64,000 nt of DNA, from contig NZ_KB911255.1 in NCBI RefSeq assembly GCF_000383415.1, positions 604,001-668,000 on the forward strand. Reading direction: 5' to 3'. The position numbers and the translations under genes were made by a program. Source of the stretch: Hyphomicrobium zavarzinii ATCC 27496 (GTDB taxonomy: Bacteria; Pseudomonadota; Alphaproteobacteria; Rhizobiales; Hyphomicrobiaceae). The first letter of the stretch is position 1. The number at the start of each line of letters is the position of its first letter. The notes below the pieces were generated by a model that was not told the DNA's origin, did no database searches, and saw only the letters and a program-made list of their open reading frames with translations. This document shows, piece by piece, positions 1 to 11,447 of this stretch.

Positions 1-33
1 CTTTCCGGCCAGTCTCATGGGGAACCTGTTCTG

Positions 34-945
34 CTATTTGCCCGTCGGCGGAGCGGCCGCACGTGCCGCCTCGGCGCGGTAGGGGCTAGCCGGATAAGTG
101 CCGAGCAGGCGCAGCTCCGTCGAGAAGAACGACAGCTCCTCGAGCGCAAGCTGAACCGGGCGATCGGCCGGGTGACCCTCGATATCGGCGTAGAACATGG
201 TGGCGTTGAAGGTGCCCTCGAGCTGATAGCTCTCGAGCTTCATCATGTTGACGCCGTTGGTGGCGAAGCCGCCGAGCGCCTTGTAGAGCGCGGCGGGCAC
301 GTTGCGCACGCGGAACAGGAACGTGGTGACGACCGGGCTGTCCTCGGGCTCGGCGTCGTCCGGATCCTTGGCAAGGATGAGGAAGCGCGTGGTGTTGTGC
401 GCCTCGTCCTCGATGTCGGAGCGGAGAATTTCGAGACCATAGATCTCGGCTGCCAGCCGCGAGGCGATGGCGGCGAGCGCCGGATCGCCCTGCTCGCTCA
501 CGATGCGGGCCGATCCCGCCGTATCGGCCTCCGGCACGGGCGTGAGGCCCATCGAGCGCAGCGTGTTGCGGCACTGGCCGAGCGCTTGGGTGTGGCTCAG
601 CACCTTCTTCAAGGTTTCGAGCGAGCTGCCCTTCACCGACATGAGCTGATGGCGCACGCGCAGGAAGTGCTCGCCGACGATGTAGAGGTTCGCGCCGGGC
701 AGAAGATGATGGATGTCGGCGACGCGCCCTGCGACCGAGTTCTCGATCGGGATCATGGCGTAGAGCACTTCGCCGGATGTGACGGCTGCAAGCGCGTCCT
801 CGAAGGTGGGGTAGGCCAGGGCTTCGAAGTCCGGATATGCTTCCGTGCAGGCCAGATGCGAATTCGCGCCGGGCTCGCCTTGGTAAGCGATGCGCTTTGC
901 TGAGGCCGAGGCATCGGAGGAGTGCGCGCGCGTGGAGTTCGTCAT
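34..945 (-). CDS. pheA: Prephenate dehydratase (PDT + ACT domains)
   Basis: Converts prephenate to phenylpyruvate in phenylalanine biosynthesis (cytosol). The 303-residue protein opens with a short Ser/Ala-rich leader and then the PDT motif GEPGANSHLA (about residues 23-32). The dehydratase signature NTTRFLIL lies near residue 185. A C-terminal ACT domain (about 205-290, with PAALYKALGGFATNG followed by LESYQLEG) is the usual phenylalanine-sensing module, so feedback inhibition is expected. There is no chorismate mutase domain, so this is the monofunctional form typical of Alphaproteobacteria. The ATG at 943-945 is used. It follows kdsB on the same strand after 132 nt and is probably co-transcribed. 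Confidence 0.95.
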   Translation of the reverse strand: MTNSTRAHSSDASASAKRIAYQGEPGANSHLACTEAYPDFEALAYPTFEDALAAVTSGEVLYAMIPIENSVAGRVADIHHLLPGANLYIVGEHFLRVRHQLMSVKGSSLETLKKVLSHTQALGQCRNTLRSMGLTPVPEADTAGSARIVSEQGDPALAAIASRLAAEIYGLEILRSDIEDEAHNTTRFLILAKDPDDAEPEDSPVVTTFLFRVRNVPAALYKALGGFATNGVNMMKLESYQLEGTFNATMFYADIEGHPADRPVQLALEELSFFSTELRLLGTYPASPYRAEAARAAAPPTGK

Positions 946-1077
946 GGTGCAGGTCTCGACAGACGGAGGCGTGTTCGGATTGACCGCCTCTGGCCGCGGA
1001 CGGCCCCGGTCATGGACACCGGACAGGTGCAGAGGTGGGGACGGAGGCCCGGCCCGGTGAGGGTGAGCCGACGGAGA

Positions 1078-1824
1078 TCAGGAACGGCGCGCTCGTCTGA
1101 TGAGCTGCCGGGCCCGGTTGAGATCGGCCGGAGTATCGACACCGAGGGGAACAGTGTCAACGATGGCTACGTCGATGCGCATGCCGTCCTCCAGCGCGCG
1201 AAGCTGCTCCAGGCGCTCGCGCGTTTCCAGATACGAGGCGGGGAGCGACACGAAGCGCTCCAGCGCCGTGCGCCGGTAGGCGTAGATGCCGATGTGGTGG
1301 AACAGCGGGCCGTCGCCGTGGGGAGCCGTGGCGCGGGTGAAGTAAAGAGCGCGCAGGCGGTTCTGGGAGACCGGGGTGCCGACGATTTTCACCACGTTGG
1401 GGTTGGTGCGCTCGTCGGCGTCGTGGATCTCGGCGGCGAGGGTTGCAATGTGCGGTTCCTTGCTGGTGAGCAGGACGGACGCACACTCCTGGATCAAGCG
1501 GGGCTCCAGGGTCGGCAGGTCGCCCTGCAGGTTGATGACGATGTCGGTTTCCGCTTCGGGATCGACGCGGTTCAGGGCCTCGAAAATGCGGTCGGACCCC
1601 GAAGCATGGTCGGGACGCGTAATCAGCGCCTCGCCTCCCGCATCGCGCACCGCGCTGCAGATCTCCTCGCAATCGGCGGCAACGACGACCCGGCCCATTT
1701 CGGCGGCATAGGCCTGACGCCACACGCGCACGATCATCGGCTCGCCTTCGATGTCGGCCAGCGGCTTGTTCGGAAGGCGGGTGGAGGCCATGCGGGCCGG
1801 GATGATGATCAGTGCTTTCGTCAT
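1078..1824 (-). CDS. kdsB: 3-deoxy-manno-octulosonate cytidylyltransferase (CMP-Kdo synthetase)
   Basis: Activates Kdo with CTP for LPS inner-core assembly (cytosol). The 248-residue protein has the N-terminal nucleotide-binding signature [19 protein letters not shown] (residues 7-25) and the catalytic stretch [11 protein letters not shown] near residue 100, both typical of KdsB. Its length matches the family. ATG at 1822-1824. It is divergent from the cytochrome c gene and lies upstream of pheA, an arrangement common in Hyphomicrobiales. Confidence 0.95.
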   Translation of the reverse strand: MTKALIIIPARMASTRLPNKPLADIEGEPMIVRVWRQAYAAEMGRVVVAADCEEICSAVRDAGGEALITRPDHASGSDRIFEALNRVDPEAETDIVINLQGDLPTLEPRLIQECASVLLTSKEPHIATLAAEIHDADERTNPNVVKIVGTPVSQNRLRALYFTRATAPHGDGPLFHHIGIYAYRRTALERFVSLPASYLETRERLEQLRALEDGMRIDVAIVDTVPLGVDTPADLNRARQLIRRARRS

Positions 1825-2349
1825 TGTGCCTTCTCGTTCTCTGGAGCGCGCGATCCGATCCAGGTTTTGGTTGGTTGCATTTTCTTACCGGCCTTCACCT
1901 CGCCGGCAAATGCTTCCGTTGGGCCTGGCCGCCCGCCCCTGTCCGGCGTTTGCTCAAGGCATATCGCTCTGGGCCAGATGACCCGGACATTTGGCCCCAT
2001 GTCCGGGGCCGCTCCGGTGCCTATGTTGGGGGCGGTCTTCTTCGTCGTATTGACAGGAATTGGGCACCAAAGGCCTTGAAACCCTTCGATCTGATGGCGC
2101 TGCGGCTCCATGTGACGACATGAGCTGTAGACTGGCCGGGTGTGGGGTTGCAAGGCATGGCCCGCGTCTTTTAGATGCGTTCTGAGTTGCGGGGGGCTCG
2201 GTATTAGCGAGCCGGAGAGGCTTTCCCCTTAGATTTGGTGAAGCCGGATCTCAGGCTGAAACGTTAAGTTCATGATTTGACGTTAACAAAATCGCACCTC
2301 GTGTTCGAAGCGGTGGACGAGGATCGTCCGGTTGCAGGGTGAAGAGAAG
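1825..2349. other. Intergenic region between divergent kdsB and cytochrome c genes
   Basis: About 525 nt holding the divergent promoters. Near the cytochrome c gene there are two copies of ACGTTAA (about 2262 and 2281) and a TTGACG at 2278-2283 that could be a -35 element, but no convincing -10 follows. A small inverted repeat GGCTCG/CGAGCC sits at 2195-2213 without a T-run. A 110-codon open frame on the minus strand (1821-2153) has no recognisable features and is not called. Confidence 0.4.
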
Positions 2350-2916
2350 ATGATGGATTCCTTTGAACTGACCAAGATTGCCGGAGCGGTGCTCGCGGCT
2401 TTGCTTCTCATCTTTGTGCCCAAGACGGCGATCGACATCGCGCGCAACGGTCATGGCGCGCACGGCCCGGTCGCCGGGGGCTTCACCCTTCCGGCTGCGA
2501 CGGAGGCCGCTGGTGGCAAGTCCGAAGCGGGTGCCCCGGCTGCTGCCGCGTTCGATCCGGCGCAGGTGGTTGCCGCGCTTGCGACTGCCAAGCCCGAGAA
2601 CGGCCAGGGCACGTTCAAGAAGTGCCTGGCGTGCCACACGGCCGACAAGGCCGCCGCCAGCAAGGCCGGTCCCAACCTTTGGGACGTCGTGGGCCGCGCC
2701 CGCGCCAGCCGCTCGGATTTCAACGGTTATTCCGAGGCCATGAAGGCCAAGACCGGCGAGTGGACGTATGCCGACCTCGCGGGCTTCCTGCACGCGCCCA
2801 AGGCCTGGCTGCCCGGCACCAAGATGATTTTCAACGGCGTGTCTGATCCGGCCGATCTCGCCGACCTGATCGCCTATATCCGGACGCTGGCGGACACTCC
2901 GCATCCGCTGCCTTAA
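2350..2916 (+). CDS. Membrane-anchored class I cytochrome c (CycM-like)
   Basis: Electron carrier expected to work between the bc1 complex and terminal oxidase in the periplasm. The 188-residue protein has an N-terminal uncleaved membrane anchor (about residues 9-24), an Ala/Pro-rich linker, then a cytochrome c domain with haem motif C92-L-A-C95-H96. The likely axial Met is in WLPGTKMIFNG. The start is taken as ATG 2350 (a second ATG follows at 2353) behind AGGGTGAAGAG; a TTG at 2332 is in frame but less likely. A strong terminator follows. The symbol cycM is often used for such anchored cytochromes; orthology is not proven here. Confidence 0.85.
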   Translation: MMDSFELTKIAGAVLAALLLIFVPKTAIDIARNGHGAHGPVAGGFTLPAATEAAGGKSEAGAPAAAAFDPAQVVAALATAKPENGQGTFKKCLACHTADKAAASKAGPNLWDVVGRARASRSDFNGYSEAMKAKTGEWTYADLAGFLHAPKAWLPGTKMIFNGVSDPADLADLIAYIRTLADTPHPLP

Positions 2917-2962
2917 AGGCCGGCTGCGGACGGATTGGTCCGCGCGACATATCGAGTTGTGG

Positions 2963-3000
2963 TCGGGGCTTCTCCTTCAGGAGAGGCCCCGATTTTGTTT
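2963..3000 (+). terminator. Rho-independent terminator after the cytochrome c gene
   Basis: A 13-bp stem with one G-U pair (arms 2963-2975 and 2980-2992), a TTCA loop and a following TTTTGTTT. It lies 46 nt after the stop codon. Confidence 0.9.
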
Positions 3001-3321
3001 GCCATCATCTTGCCGGACTATCCGTCGGCCGGGGATCCGTCCGGCCCTCTTCCGGCCCCTGATCTTGCCGATCTTTAATCCGAATCTGGATTTAAGGCGT
3101 GCTAGGGTCCGCTGCGGATTTAGTCGGATCGCGGACTTCTTCCTAGTGCGTTGTTTCCGCGTACTTCTTTCGGAAAAGTTCCTTCACACCTTTCCGGAAG
3201 CGCTCTAGGAACTGGTTTTCGCAATGCCTCCGCTTCCGCTGGGGCTGGTCGGTCATGGGTGGGCGTCCGCGCGGGTGCTTTGCGCGCGCCACCTTGGTGG
3301 TTGAAAGGGACGAAAGCGACG
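3001..3321. other. Intergenic region upstream of the yej operon
   Basis: About 320 nt between the terminator and the first yejA-like gene, presumably holding its promoter. I see no clear -35/-10 pair. A partly palindromic AT-rich patch (TTTAATCCGAATCTGGATTTAA-like) lies near 3075-3097. The reading frame of the downstream gene stays open back to 3151, but those extra residues do not resemble a protein start and the signal peptide begins downstream. Confidence 0.35.
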
Positions 3322-5388
3322 ATGGTAGCGGCATACAGGGTTCATCAGTCTCGCTCGCGCGCGGATAACGTGACTGCCTCGCGCTCTTCACACCGCTCAG
3401 GTCCCTCGCTCCTCTCCGCCCGCTTCTCGTCCTTTCTCGCCGCGCTTTTTGTGACGGCTGCGGCACTCTCAGCGCCGGCTTCGGCCCAGGAGGAGAGCGC
3501 GCCCGCCGCTTCGCCTGCTGTAGTTCCGGCGGACGCGAGCTCTGTTCGCCATCATGCGCTCTCGCTGATCGGAGATCCGCGGTTCGGGCCTGACTTCAAG
3601 CATTTCGATTGGGTCAATCCCGATGCGCCGAAGGGCGGCACGGTGCGGTTCGCGGTCGAGGGTACGTTCGACTCCCTCAATCCCTACTCTATCAAGGGAA
3701 TGTCGGCGGGCGGCATCGGCATGATCTACGACTCGCTGATGGCTGGAAGCCCGGACGAAGAGTCGACGGAGTACGGTCTCGTCGCCGAATGGGTTTCCTA
3801 TCCGCCGGATTACTCGTGGGCCAAGTTCGGCCTGAGGCCGGAAGCCCGCTTCCATGACGGAAAGCCGATCACGCCTGAGGACGTGATCTTCAGCCTCGAT
3901 GCGCTGAAGAAGGCTCATCCGATGTATGCCCGCTACTACAAGAACGTGGTCAAGGCCGAAAAGACCGGCGATCACGAGGTGACGTTCACGTTCGATATCG
4001 CGGGTAACCGCGAGCTTCCGCAGATCCTCGGGCAGCTTACCGTGCTTCCGAAGCACTATTGGGAGGCCACCGGCAAGAACGGCGAGCCGCGCGATCTCAC
4101 CAAGAGCACGCTCGAAGTGCCGCTGGGCTCCGGGCCGTACAAGATCAAGGAATTCGATACCGGAAACCGCATCGTGTTCGAGCGCGTGAAGGATTACTGG
4201 GCGAAGGACCTGCCGGTGATGGTGGGCCAGTGGAACTTCGACGAGATGCGGTTCCAGTATTTCCGCGATCGCACCGCCGCGTTCGAGGACTTCAAGGCCG
4301 GCCGCGCCGACTTCTGGCGCGAGAACACGGCAAGCTCATGGGCCACGCAGTTCGCGTTCGATGCGATCCAGAAGGGTTGGGTCAAGAAGGAAGCGATCCC
4401 GACCAAGGGCGTCGCACGGATGCAGGGCTTCGTGTTCAACACGCGGCGCGACAAGTTCAAGGATCCCCGCGTTCGGCAGGCTTTCAACTATGCGTTCGAT
4501 TTCGAGGATCTGAACAAGTCGGTTCTGTTCGGCCAGTACACGCGCGTCGGAAGCTATTTCGACAACTCGGAGCTGGCCGCGAAGGGGCTGCCGCAGGGCC
4601 GTGAGCTCGAGATCCTCAAGGAGTTCGAAAAGGATCTTCCGGCGGAAGTGTTCACGACGGAGTGGAAGAACCCGGTCTATGCCTCGCGTGAGGACGCGCG
4701 CAAGAATCTGCAGGAGGCGATGCGTCTCTTCAAGGAGGCGGGCTGGGAAGTGCGCCAGGAGGAGATCGACGATCCTGACTGCGGCATGTTCTGCAAGCTC
4801 GGCCGCGCGGTTGGCCTCGGCTCGGCCAAGACACAAACGGTGCTGCGCAACGACAAGGGCGAGCCGTTCACGGTGGAGTTCCTGCTCGGCTCCGATGCCT
4901 TCCAGCGGCATGTGGCGCACTATCGTGCCAATCTCGAGAAGATCGGCGTGAAGGCGTCGGTCCGCGTGGTCGATCCGGCGCAGTACGAGCGGCGCGAGAC
5001 GACCTTCGATTTCGACATCGTCATAGACAGCTTCCCGCAATCCCTGTCGCCCGGAAACGAGCAGCGGGACTTCTGGGGCTCGGCCGCGGCGGACCAGGAC
5101 GGCAGCCGCAACACCATCGGCATCAAGAGCCCGGTGATCGACGCGCTGATCGAGAAGCTCGTGGTGGCGAAGGATCGGGACGAGGTCGTCGCGCATACCC
5201 GAGCGCTCGACCGGGTTCTGCTGTGGGGGCACTATCTGGTGCCGCAGTGGTACAATCCCTACGAGTGGCTCGCGACGTGGGACATGTTTGGCCGGCCTGA
5301 GAAGCTTCCGTCTCTGACCGCAGGTTTCAGCCAGGTCTGGTGGGTCGATCCGGCCAAGCAGCAGGCGCTCGCGTCACACAGGAAATGA
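3322..5388 (+). CDS. ABC transporter substrate-binding protein, YejA family (first copy)
   Basis: Periplasmic binding protein of the SBP_bac_5 family, presumed to deliver peptides or muropeptides to the YejB/YejE/YejF channel encoded downstream. Start ATG 3322 behind AAGGGA gives 688 residues, with a long basic n-region and a hydrophobic core ending ASA-QEES near residue 54. The mature start (HALSLIGDPRFGPDFKHFDWVNPDAPKGG) has the family hallmark NPDAPKGG. Relative to the second copy it carries an insertion of about 28 residues after the shared EAGW motif, with two cysteines (DPDCGMFC). The stop overlaps a possible ATG of the next gene (ATGA at 5385-5388). Confidence 0.9.
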   Translation: MVAAYRVHQSRSRADNVTASRSSHRSGPSLLSARFSSFLAALFVTAAALSAPASAQEESAPAASPAVVPADASSVRHHALSLIGDPRFGPDFKHFDWVNPDAPKGGTVRFAVEGTFDSLNPYSIKGMSAGGIGMIYDSLMAGSPDEESTEYGLVAEWVSYPPDYSWAKFGLRPEARFHDGKPITPEDVIFSLDALKKAHPMYARYYKNVVKAEKTGDHEVTFTFDIAGNRELPQILGQLTVLPKHYWEATGKNGEPRDLTKSTLEVPLGSGPYKIKEFDTGNRIVFERVKDYWAKDLPVMVGQWNFDEMRFQYFRDRTAAFEDFKAGRADFWRENTASSWATQFAFDAIQKGWVKKEAIPTKGVARMQGFVFNTRRDKFKDPRVRQAFNYAFDFEDLNKSVLFGQYTRVGSYFDNSELAAKGLPQGRELEILKEFEKDLPAEVFTTEWKNPVYASREDARKNLQEAMRLFKEAGWEVRQEEIDDPDCGMFCKLGRAVGLGSAKTQTVLRNDKGEPFTVEFLLGSDAFQRHVAHYRANLEKIGVKASVRVVDPAQYERRETTFDFDIVIDSFPQSLSPGNEQRDFWGSAAADQDGSRNTIGIKSPVIDALIEKLVVAKDRDEVVAHTRALDRVLLWGHYLVPQWYNPYEWLATWDMFGRPEKLPSLTAGFSQVWWVDPAKQQALASHRK

Positions 5389-5420
5389 ACGTGATGGTGG
5401 CGCGGTCTCTCGGAGGGCAG

Positions 5421-7259
5421 ATGAGACGACTTCTCGGCGTGCGCGCTGGTCTTACAGCATTCTGCGCTCTGGCTTTCGCGGCGGGCCTCGCCTCGCCGCT
5501 CTCGGCGGAGCCCAAGCATGGGCTCTCGATTTTCGGCGATCTCAAGTATCCGGCTGACTTCACGCATTTCGACTACGTCAATCCGGATGCGCCGAAGGGC
5601 GGGAAAGCCTCGCAGATCGGCACGGCTGGGCTCACCACGTTCGACAGCTTCAATGCTTACATCCTGAAGGGCGACGCCGCCCAGGGCATGGAGCTGGTGT
5701 TCGATACCCTGATGGCGCGCGCATTGGACGAGCCGGATGCCGTCTACGGGCTTGTCGCCTCCTCGGCGGACGTGGCGCCTGACGGTCTTTCGGTTACCTT
5801 CAAGCTGAGGCCGGAAGCAAAGTTCGCCGACGGCAGCCCGCTCACCGCCGACGACGTCGTGTTCTCCTTCGACACGATCAAGGCGAAGGGGCATCCGGCG
5901 TTCGCCATTCCGCTGAAGGACGTGGTGTCCGCCGAGGCGCTCGATCCGCAAACGGTGCGCTACACGTTCCAAGGACAGCTTATTCGCGACCTGCCGATTT
6001 CCGTTGCGACGCTGCCGATCCTGTCGAAGGCGTACTACACAGCGCACGATTTCGAGAAGACGACGCTCGAGCCGCCGCTCGGCTCCGGCCCTTACAAGAT
6101 CGGTGACTTCAAGGCTGGTACCTACGTCACTTACGTGCGGCGCGAGGACTATTGGGGCAAGGACCTGCCGATCAATCGTGGGCAGCACAACTTCGACGAG
6201 GTTCGCTACGAGTACTATCGCGACCGGACGCTCGAGCTCGAGAACCTGCTGGCCGGGAATTTCGATTTCCGCGAGGAGTTCACCTCCAAGGACTGGGCGG
6301 GCGGTTACGACAAGCCGGCTGTCAAGGACGGCCGGGTGAAGCTGCTCACGATCCCCGACGAGCGGCCTTCGGGCGCGCAAGGCTTCTTCATCAATACGCG
6401 CCGCGACAAGTTCAAGGACGTGCGCGTTCGGGAGGCACTTGGCCTTGCGTTCGATTTCGAGTGGAGCAACAAGAACCTCTTTTTCGGGCTCTATACGCGC
6501 ACCGGGAGCTACTTCGAAAACTCCGACATGAAGGCGTCCGGAGTGCCATCGCCTGAAGAGCTGGCGTTACTGGAGCCGTTCCGGGACAAGCTTCCCGCAG
6601 CCGTGTTCGGCGAGGCCGTCTCGCCTCCGGTGACGGACGGCAGCGGCAACAATCGCGAGCAATTGCGGCGTGCCTCCAAGCTTCTCGCGGAGGCGGGATG
6701 GACGCAGACGCCGCAAGGGCTTCGCAACGCGGCGGGGCAGCCCTTTTCGGTCGAGATCCTGATCGACAGCCCTTCGTTCGAACGGATCGTGGGGCCTTAT
6801 CTCAAGAACCTGAAGGCGATCGGTATCGATGCGACGATGCGGCGGGTGGATGCCGCCCAGTATGAGCGCCGGCTCAAGGATTTCGACTTCGACCTCACGA
6901 CGCAGCGCTATGCGCTCCGGCTTACGCCCGGCATCGAGCTCAAGACGTTCTGGGGATCGGACGCGGCCAAAACGAATGGCAGCTTCAACCTGGCCGGGAT
7001 CGCGGACCCTGTGCTCGACCAGTTGATCGATCATATCGTGACGGCAAAATCGCGGGCTGAGCTGGTGACGGCGACGCGCGCGGCGGATCGTGTTCTGAGA
7101 GCGGGCTACTACTGGGTGCCGCAATGGTACAAGGGCGCGCACAACCTTGCGTTCTGGAACAAGTTCGGATGGCCGGAGGTGAAGCCCAGGTACGAGCGCG
7201 GCGCGCTCGATACGTGGTGGTACGATAGCGAGAAGGCAAAAGCGCTGGTTCAGCGGTGA
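5421..7259 (+). CDS. ABC transporter substrate-binding protein, YejA family (second copy)
   Basis: A second periplasmic SBP_bac_5 protein, paralogous to the preceding gene (shared motifs NPDAPKGG, LGSGPYKI, NTRRDKFKD, FWGSDAA-like). The chosen ATG 5421 has GGAGG four bases upstream and starts a compact signal peptide (MRRLLGVRAG..., cut near LSA-EP). In-frame ATGs at 5385 (overlapping the previous stop) and 5394 are alternatives. Length 612 residues. Two tandem binding proteins before one permease/ATPase set suggest that the importer has two ligand ranges. Confidence 0.9.
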   Translation: MRRLLGVRAGLTAFCALAFAAGLASPLSAEPKHGLSIFGDLKYPADFTHFDYVNPDAPKGGKASQIGTAGLTTFDSFNAYILKGDAAQGMELVFDTLMARALDEPDAVYGLVASSADVAPDGLSVTFKLRPEAKFADGSPLTADDVVFSFDTIKAKGHPAFAIPLKDVVSAEALDPQTVRYTFQGQLIRDLPISVATLPILSKAYYTAHDFEKTTLEPPLGSGPYKIGDFKAGTYVTYVRREDYWGKDLPINRGQHNFDEVRYEYYRDRTLELENLLAGNFDFREEFTSKDWAGGYDKPAVKDGRVKLLTIPDERPSGAQGFFINTRRDKFKDVRVREALGLAFDFEWSNKNLFFGLYTRTGSYFENSDMKASGVPSPEELALLEPFRDKLPAAVFGEAVSPPVTDGSGNNREQLRRASKLLAEAGWTQTPQGLRNAAGQPFSVEILIDSPSFERIVGPYLKNLKAIGIDATMRRVDAAQYERRLKDFDFDLTTQRYALRLTPGIELKTFWGSDAAKTNGSFNLAGIADPVLDQLIDHIVTAKSRAELVTATRAADRVLRAGYYWVPQWYKGAHNLAFWNKFGWPEVKPRYERGALDTWWYDSEKAKALVQR

Positions 7260-7309
7260 CGAATGAGCCGATGACAGGGCGCGGCGCCCCAACGAGGATC
7301 TGATCGACG

Positions 7310-8428
7310 ATGGCTGCCTATCTCCTCAAGCGATTGCTGCTCATCATTCCGACGATGATCGGTATCATGCTGATCAGTTTCGTGATCGTGCAGTTCGCGC
7401 CGGGCGGGCCGGTCGAGCAGATGATCGCCAAGCTCACGGGCAGCGACACGTCGATCTCGGACCGCCTCGGCGGCGGCGGACGCGATACGCTTGGGGGCGG
7501 GAGCCAGTCGCAACTCGGCCAGGGCGCGGGCGACAGCGTCACCTCGAAGTATCGCGGTGCGCAGGGGCTCGATCCCGAGTTCATCAAAAGCCTCGAAAAG
7601 CAGTTCGGCTTCGACAAGCCCGCGCATGAGCGCTTTCTGCTCATGATGAAAAGCTATCTCATGTTCGATTTCGGAAAGAGCTACTTCCGCGACGTGTCGG
7701 TGATCGAGCTGATCAAGGAGAAGATGCCGGTTTCGATCTCGCTTGGCCTCTGGATGACGCTGATCACGTATTTCATCTCCATTCCGCTCGGCATCCGGAA
7801 GGCGGTGAAAGATGGGGAGAAGTTCGATACCTGGACCAGCACGCTTCTGGTCGTCGGCTACGCGGTGCCGGGCTTCCTCGTGGCGGTGCTGCTGCTCATC
7901 GTGTTCGCGGGCTCGTCGTTCTTCCAGTGGTTCCCGTCACGCGGGCTCACCTCGGACAACTGGGAACAGCTTTCGACGTTCGGGAAGATCGTGGATTACT
8001 TCTGGCACTTGACGCTGCCAATCATCGCGATGTCGCTCGGCGCCTTCACCACCATGGCGTTCCTCACCAAGAACAGCTTCCTGGACGAAATCCGCAAGCA
8101 GTACGTGATCACGGCGCGCTCCAAGGGGCTTAGCGAGCGGGAGGTGCTCTACGGGCATATCTTCCGTAACGCGATGCTGCTCATCATCGCGGGCTTTCCG
8201 GGGGCCTTCATCAGCGCCTTCTTCTCGGGCTCGCTGCTGATCGAGACGGTGTTCTCGCTCGACGGGCTCGGGCTGCTCGGCTTCGAGAGCGCGATCAAGC
8301 GAGATTATGCGGTGGTGTTCGCCACGCTCTACATCTTTGCGCTGATGGGGCTTGTCGTGAACGTCGTCACCGATTTCATCTATACACTTGTCGATCCCCG
8401 CATCGACTTCGAGAGCCGGGAGATCTAG
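7310..8428 (+). CDS. yejB: ABC transporter permease YejB
   Basis: Inner-membrane permease of the DppB/OppB type. The 372-residue protein starts with a TM helix (LLLIIPTMIGIMLISFVIVQF), then has a periplasmic Gly-rich segment with GGGGRDTLGGGSQ, followed by the BPD_transp_1 domain (about 160-365). The ATPase-docking loop is near ARSKGLSEREVLYGHIFRNA. ATG 7310 is preceded by GAGGA. It lies 50 nt after the second binding protein and 2 nt before yejE. Confidence 0.95.
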   Translation: MAAYLLKRLLLIIPTMIGIMLISFVIVQFAPGGPVEQMIAKLTGSDTSISDRLGGGGRDTLGGGSQSQLGQGAGDSVTSKYRGAQGLDPEFIKSLEKQFGFDKPAHERFLLMMKSYLMFDFGKSYFRDVSVIELIKEKMPVSISLGLWMTLITYFISIPLGIRKAVKDGEKFDTWTSTLLVVGYAVPGFLVAVLLLIVFAGSSFFQWFPSRGLTSDNWEQLSTFGKIVDYFWHLTLPIIAMSLGAFTTMAFLTKNSFLDEIRKQYVITARSKGLSEREVLYGHIFRNAMLLIIAGFPGAFISAFFSGSLLIETVFSLDGLGLLGFESAIKRDYAVVFATLYIFALMGLVVNVVTDFIYTLVDPRIDFESREI

Positions 8429-8430
8429 CC

Positions 8431-9669
8431 GTGGACGCCCGACGCGAGGATACCAACGAGCAGGCCGTGACGACCGATCCGGTGCGTCCGCCGCTTTTCA
8501 CGCGGCTCCTTCCGCGCTTCACGCTCTCGCCGATCAACGCGCGGCGCTGGGCGAACTTCAAGGCGAACCGGCGCGGCTACTGGAGCCTCGTCCTCTTTCT
8601 CATCCTGTTTTTCGTCACGCTGTTCGCGGAGGTCATCGCCAACGATAGGCCGCTGATCGTGCGCTACAAGGGCGAGACGCTGTTCCCCGTGCTCGTCGAC
8701 TATCCCGAATCCAAGTTCGGAGGCTTCCTGGCGGTGACGGACTATCGCGATCCGCTCATCATCGAGGAGATTACCTCCAACGGCTGGATGATTTGGCCGC
8801 CGATCCGCTATTCCTACGACACCATCAACAAGGACTATCCGAACCGCGTGGATGCCGACGGCAACTGCTTCCTCGAGCGGGATGGCGTGAAGCATCAGGC
8901 GGGGCTCGGTTATCCCGCGCCGCCGCAATGGGCTGCGCGCGCGAAGCTCTGTGACGCGCCGCCCGATCAGATGGCGCGCTATCTAGCCGTCGGAAACTGG
9001 AATTGGCTCGGGCTCGACAACCAGGGCCGGGACGTGCTGGCGCGCGTGATCTATGGGTTCCGCATCTCGGTGATGTTCGGCCTGATCTTGACTATCCTAT
9101 CGAGCCTGATCGGCATCGCGGCAGGCGCTGTTCAAGGGTTCTACGGCGGGTGGATCGATCTCCTCATGCAGCGGTTCCTGGAGATCTGGGGCAACATTCC
9201 GACGCTCTACGTGCTGATCATCATCGCGGCCGTTCTGGTGCCGGGCTTCTGGACGCTGCTGTTCGTGCTGCTTGCCTTCCAATGGACGTCCCTCGTCGGC
9301 GTGGTGCGCGCGGAGTTCCTGCGGGCGCGCAACTTCGAATACGTGCGCGCGGCGCGGGCACTGGGGCTTTCCGACACGACCATCATGCGCAAGCACCTCC
9401 TGCCGAACGCCACCGTCGCAACGCTGACGTTCATGCCGTTCCAGCTTTCGGGCTCCATCACCACGCTGACGTCGCTCGACTTCCTCGGGCTTGGCTTGCC
9501 GCCGGGCTCGCCGTCGCTGGGTGAGCTGCTGTTGCAGGGCAAGGGTGATCTCGGCGCGCCTTGGCTCGGCATGAGCGCGTTCTTCTCCATCGCGATCATG
9601 CTGTCGCTCTTGATCTTCATCTTCGAAGGGGTGCGCGACGCGCTCGATCCCCGCAAGACCTTTGCGTGA
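8431..9669 (+). CDS. yejE: ABC transporter permease YejE
   Basis: Second permease subunit (412 residues, DppC/OppC type). Contains a first TM near residues 50-70, a long periplasmic insert (about 75-185) typical of YejE, and the permease core with the EAA-like loop ARALGLSDTTIMRKHLLPNA. The start is GTG 8431 with GGGAG upstream, immediately after the yejB stop. Pairs with YejB to form the channel. Confidence 0.95.
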   Translation: MDARREDTNEQAVTTDPVRPPLFTRLLPRFTLSPINARRWANFKANRRGYWSLVLFLILFFVTLFAEVIANDRPLIVRYKGETLFPVLVDYPESKFGGFLAVTDYRDPLIIEEITSNGWMIWPPIRYSYDTINKDYPNRVDADGNCFLERDGVKHQAGLGYPAPPQWAARAKLCDAPPDQMARYLAVGNWNWLGLDNQGRDVLARVIYGFRISVMFGLILTILSSLIGIAAGAVQGFYGGWIDLLMQRFLEIWGNIPTLYVLIIIAAVLVPGFWTLLFVLLAFQWTSLVGVVRAEFLRARNFEYVRAARALGLSDTTIMRKHLLPNATVATLTFMPFQLSGSITTLTSLDFLGLGLPPGSPSLGELLLQGKGDLGAPWLGMSAFFSIAIMLSLLIFIFEGVRDALDPRKTFA

Positions 9670-9680
9670 GGGGGTAGGCG

Positions 9681-11318
<1,638 letters not shown>

Positions 11319-11447
11319 CCATTCTCGAACATCGCGCGGTCGGCAGAAATTTTCCCTACGTCAGGATGCGCCGCCTGTCATCGCGCTTGAGGGCGGTCAC
11401 CTTTTGAGACATCCTGCGCACATTCCGATCAGGCCGGTGTATTTCGC

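Noticed and set aside
172-903. Long open frame opposite pheA on the plus strand
   Set aside because: Its protein is Arg/Gly/Val-rich, has no domain, and covers a certain pheA gene. It is an antisense shadow common in high-GC DNA.
922-2079. 385-codon open frame on the plus strand opposite kdsB
   Set aside because: Overlaps the well-supported kdsB gene throughout and has no family features.
1821-2153. 110-codon open frame in the kdsB/cytochrome c gap
   Set aside because: No ribosome-binding site or recognisable motifs; the composition looks like non-coding promoter DNA.
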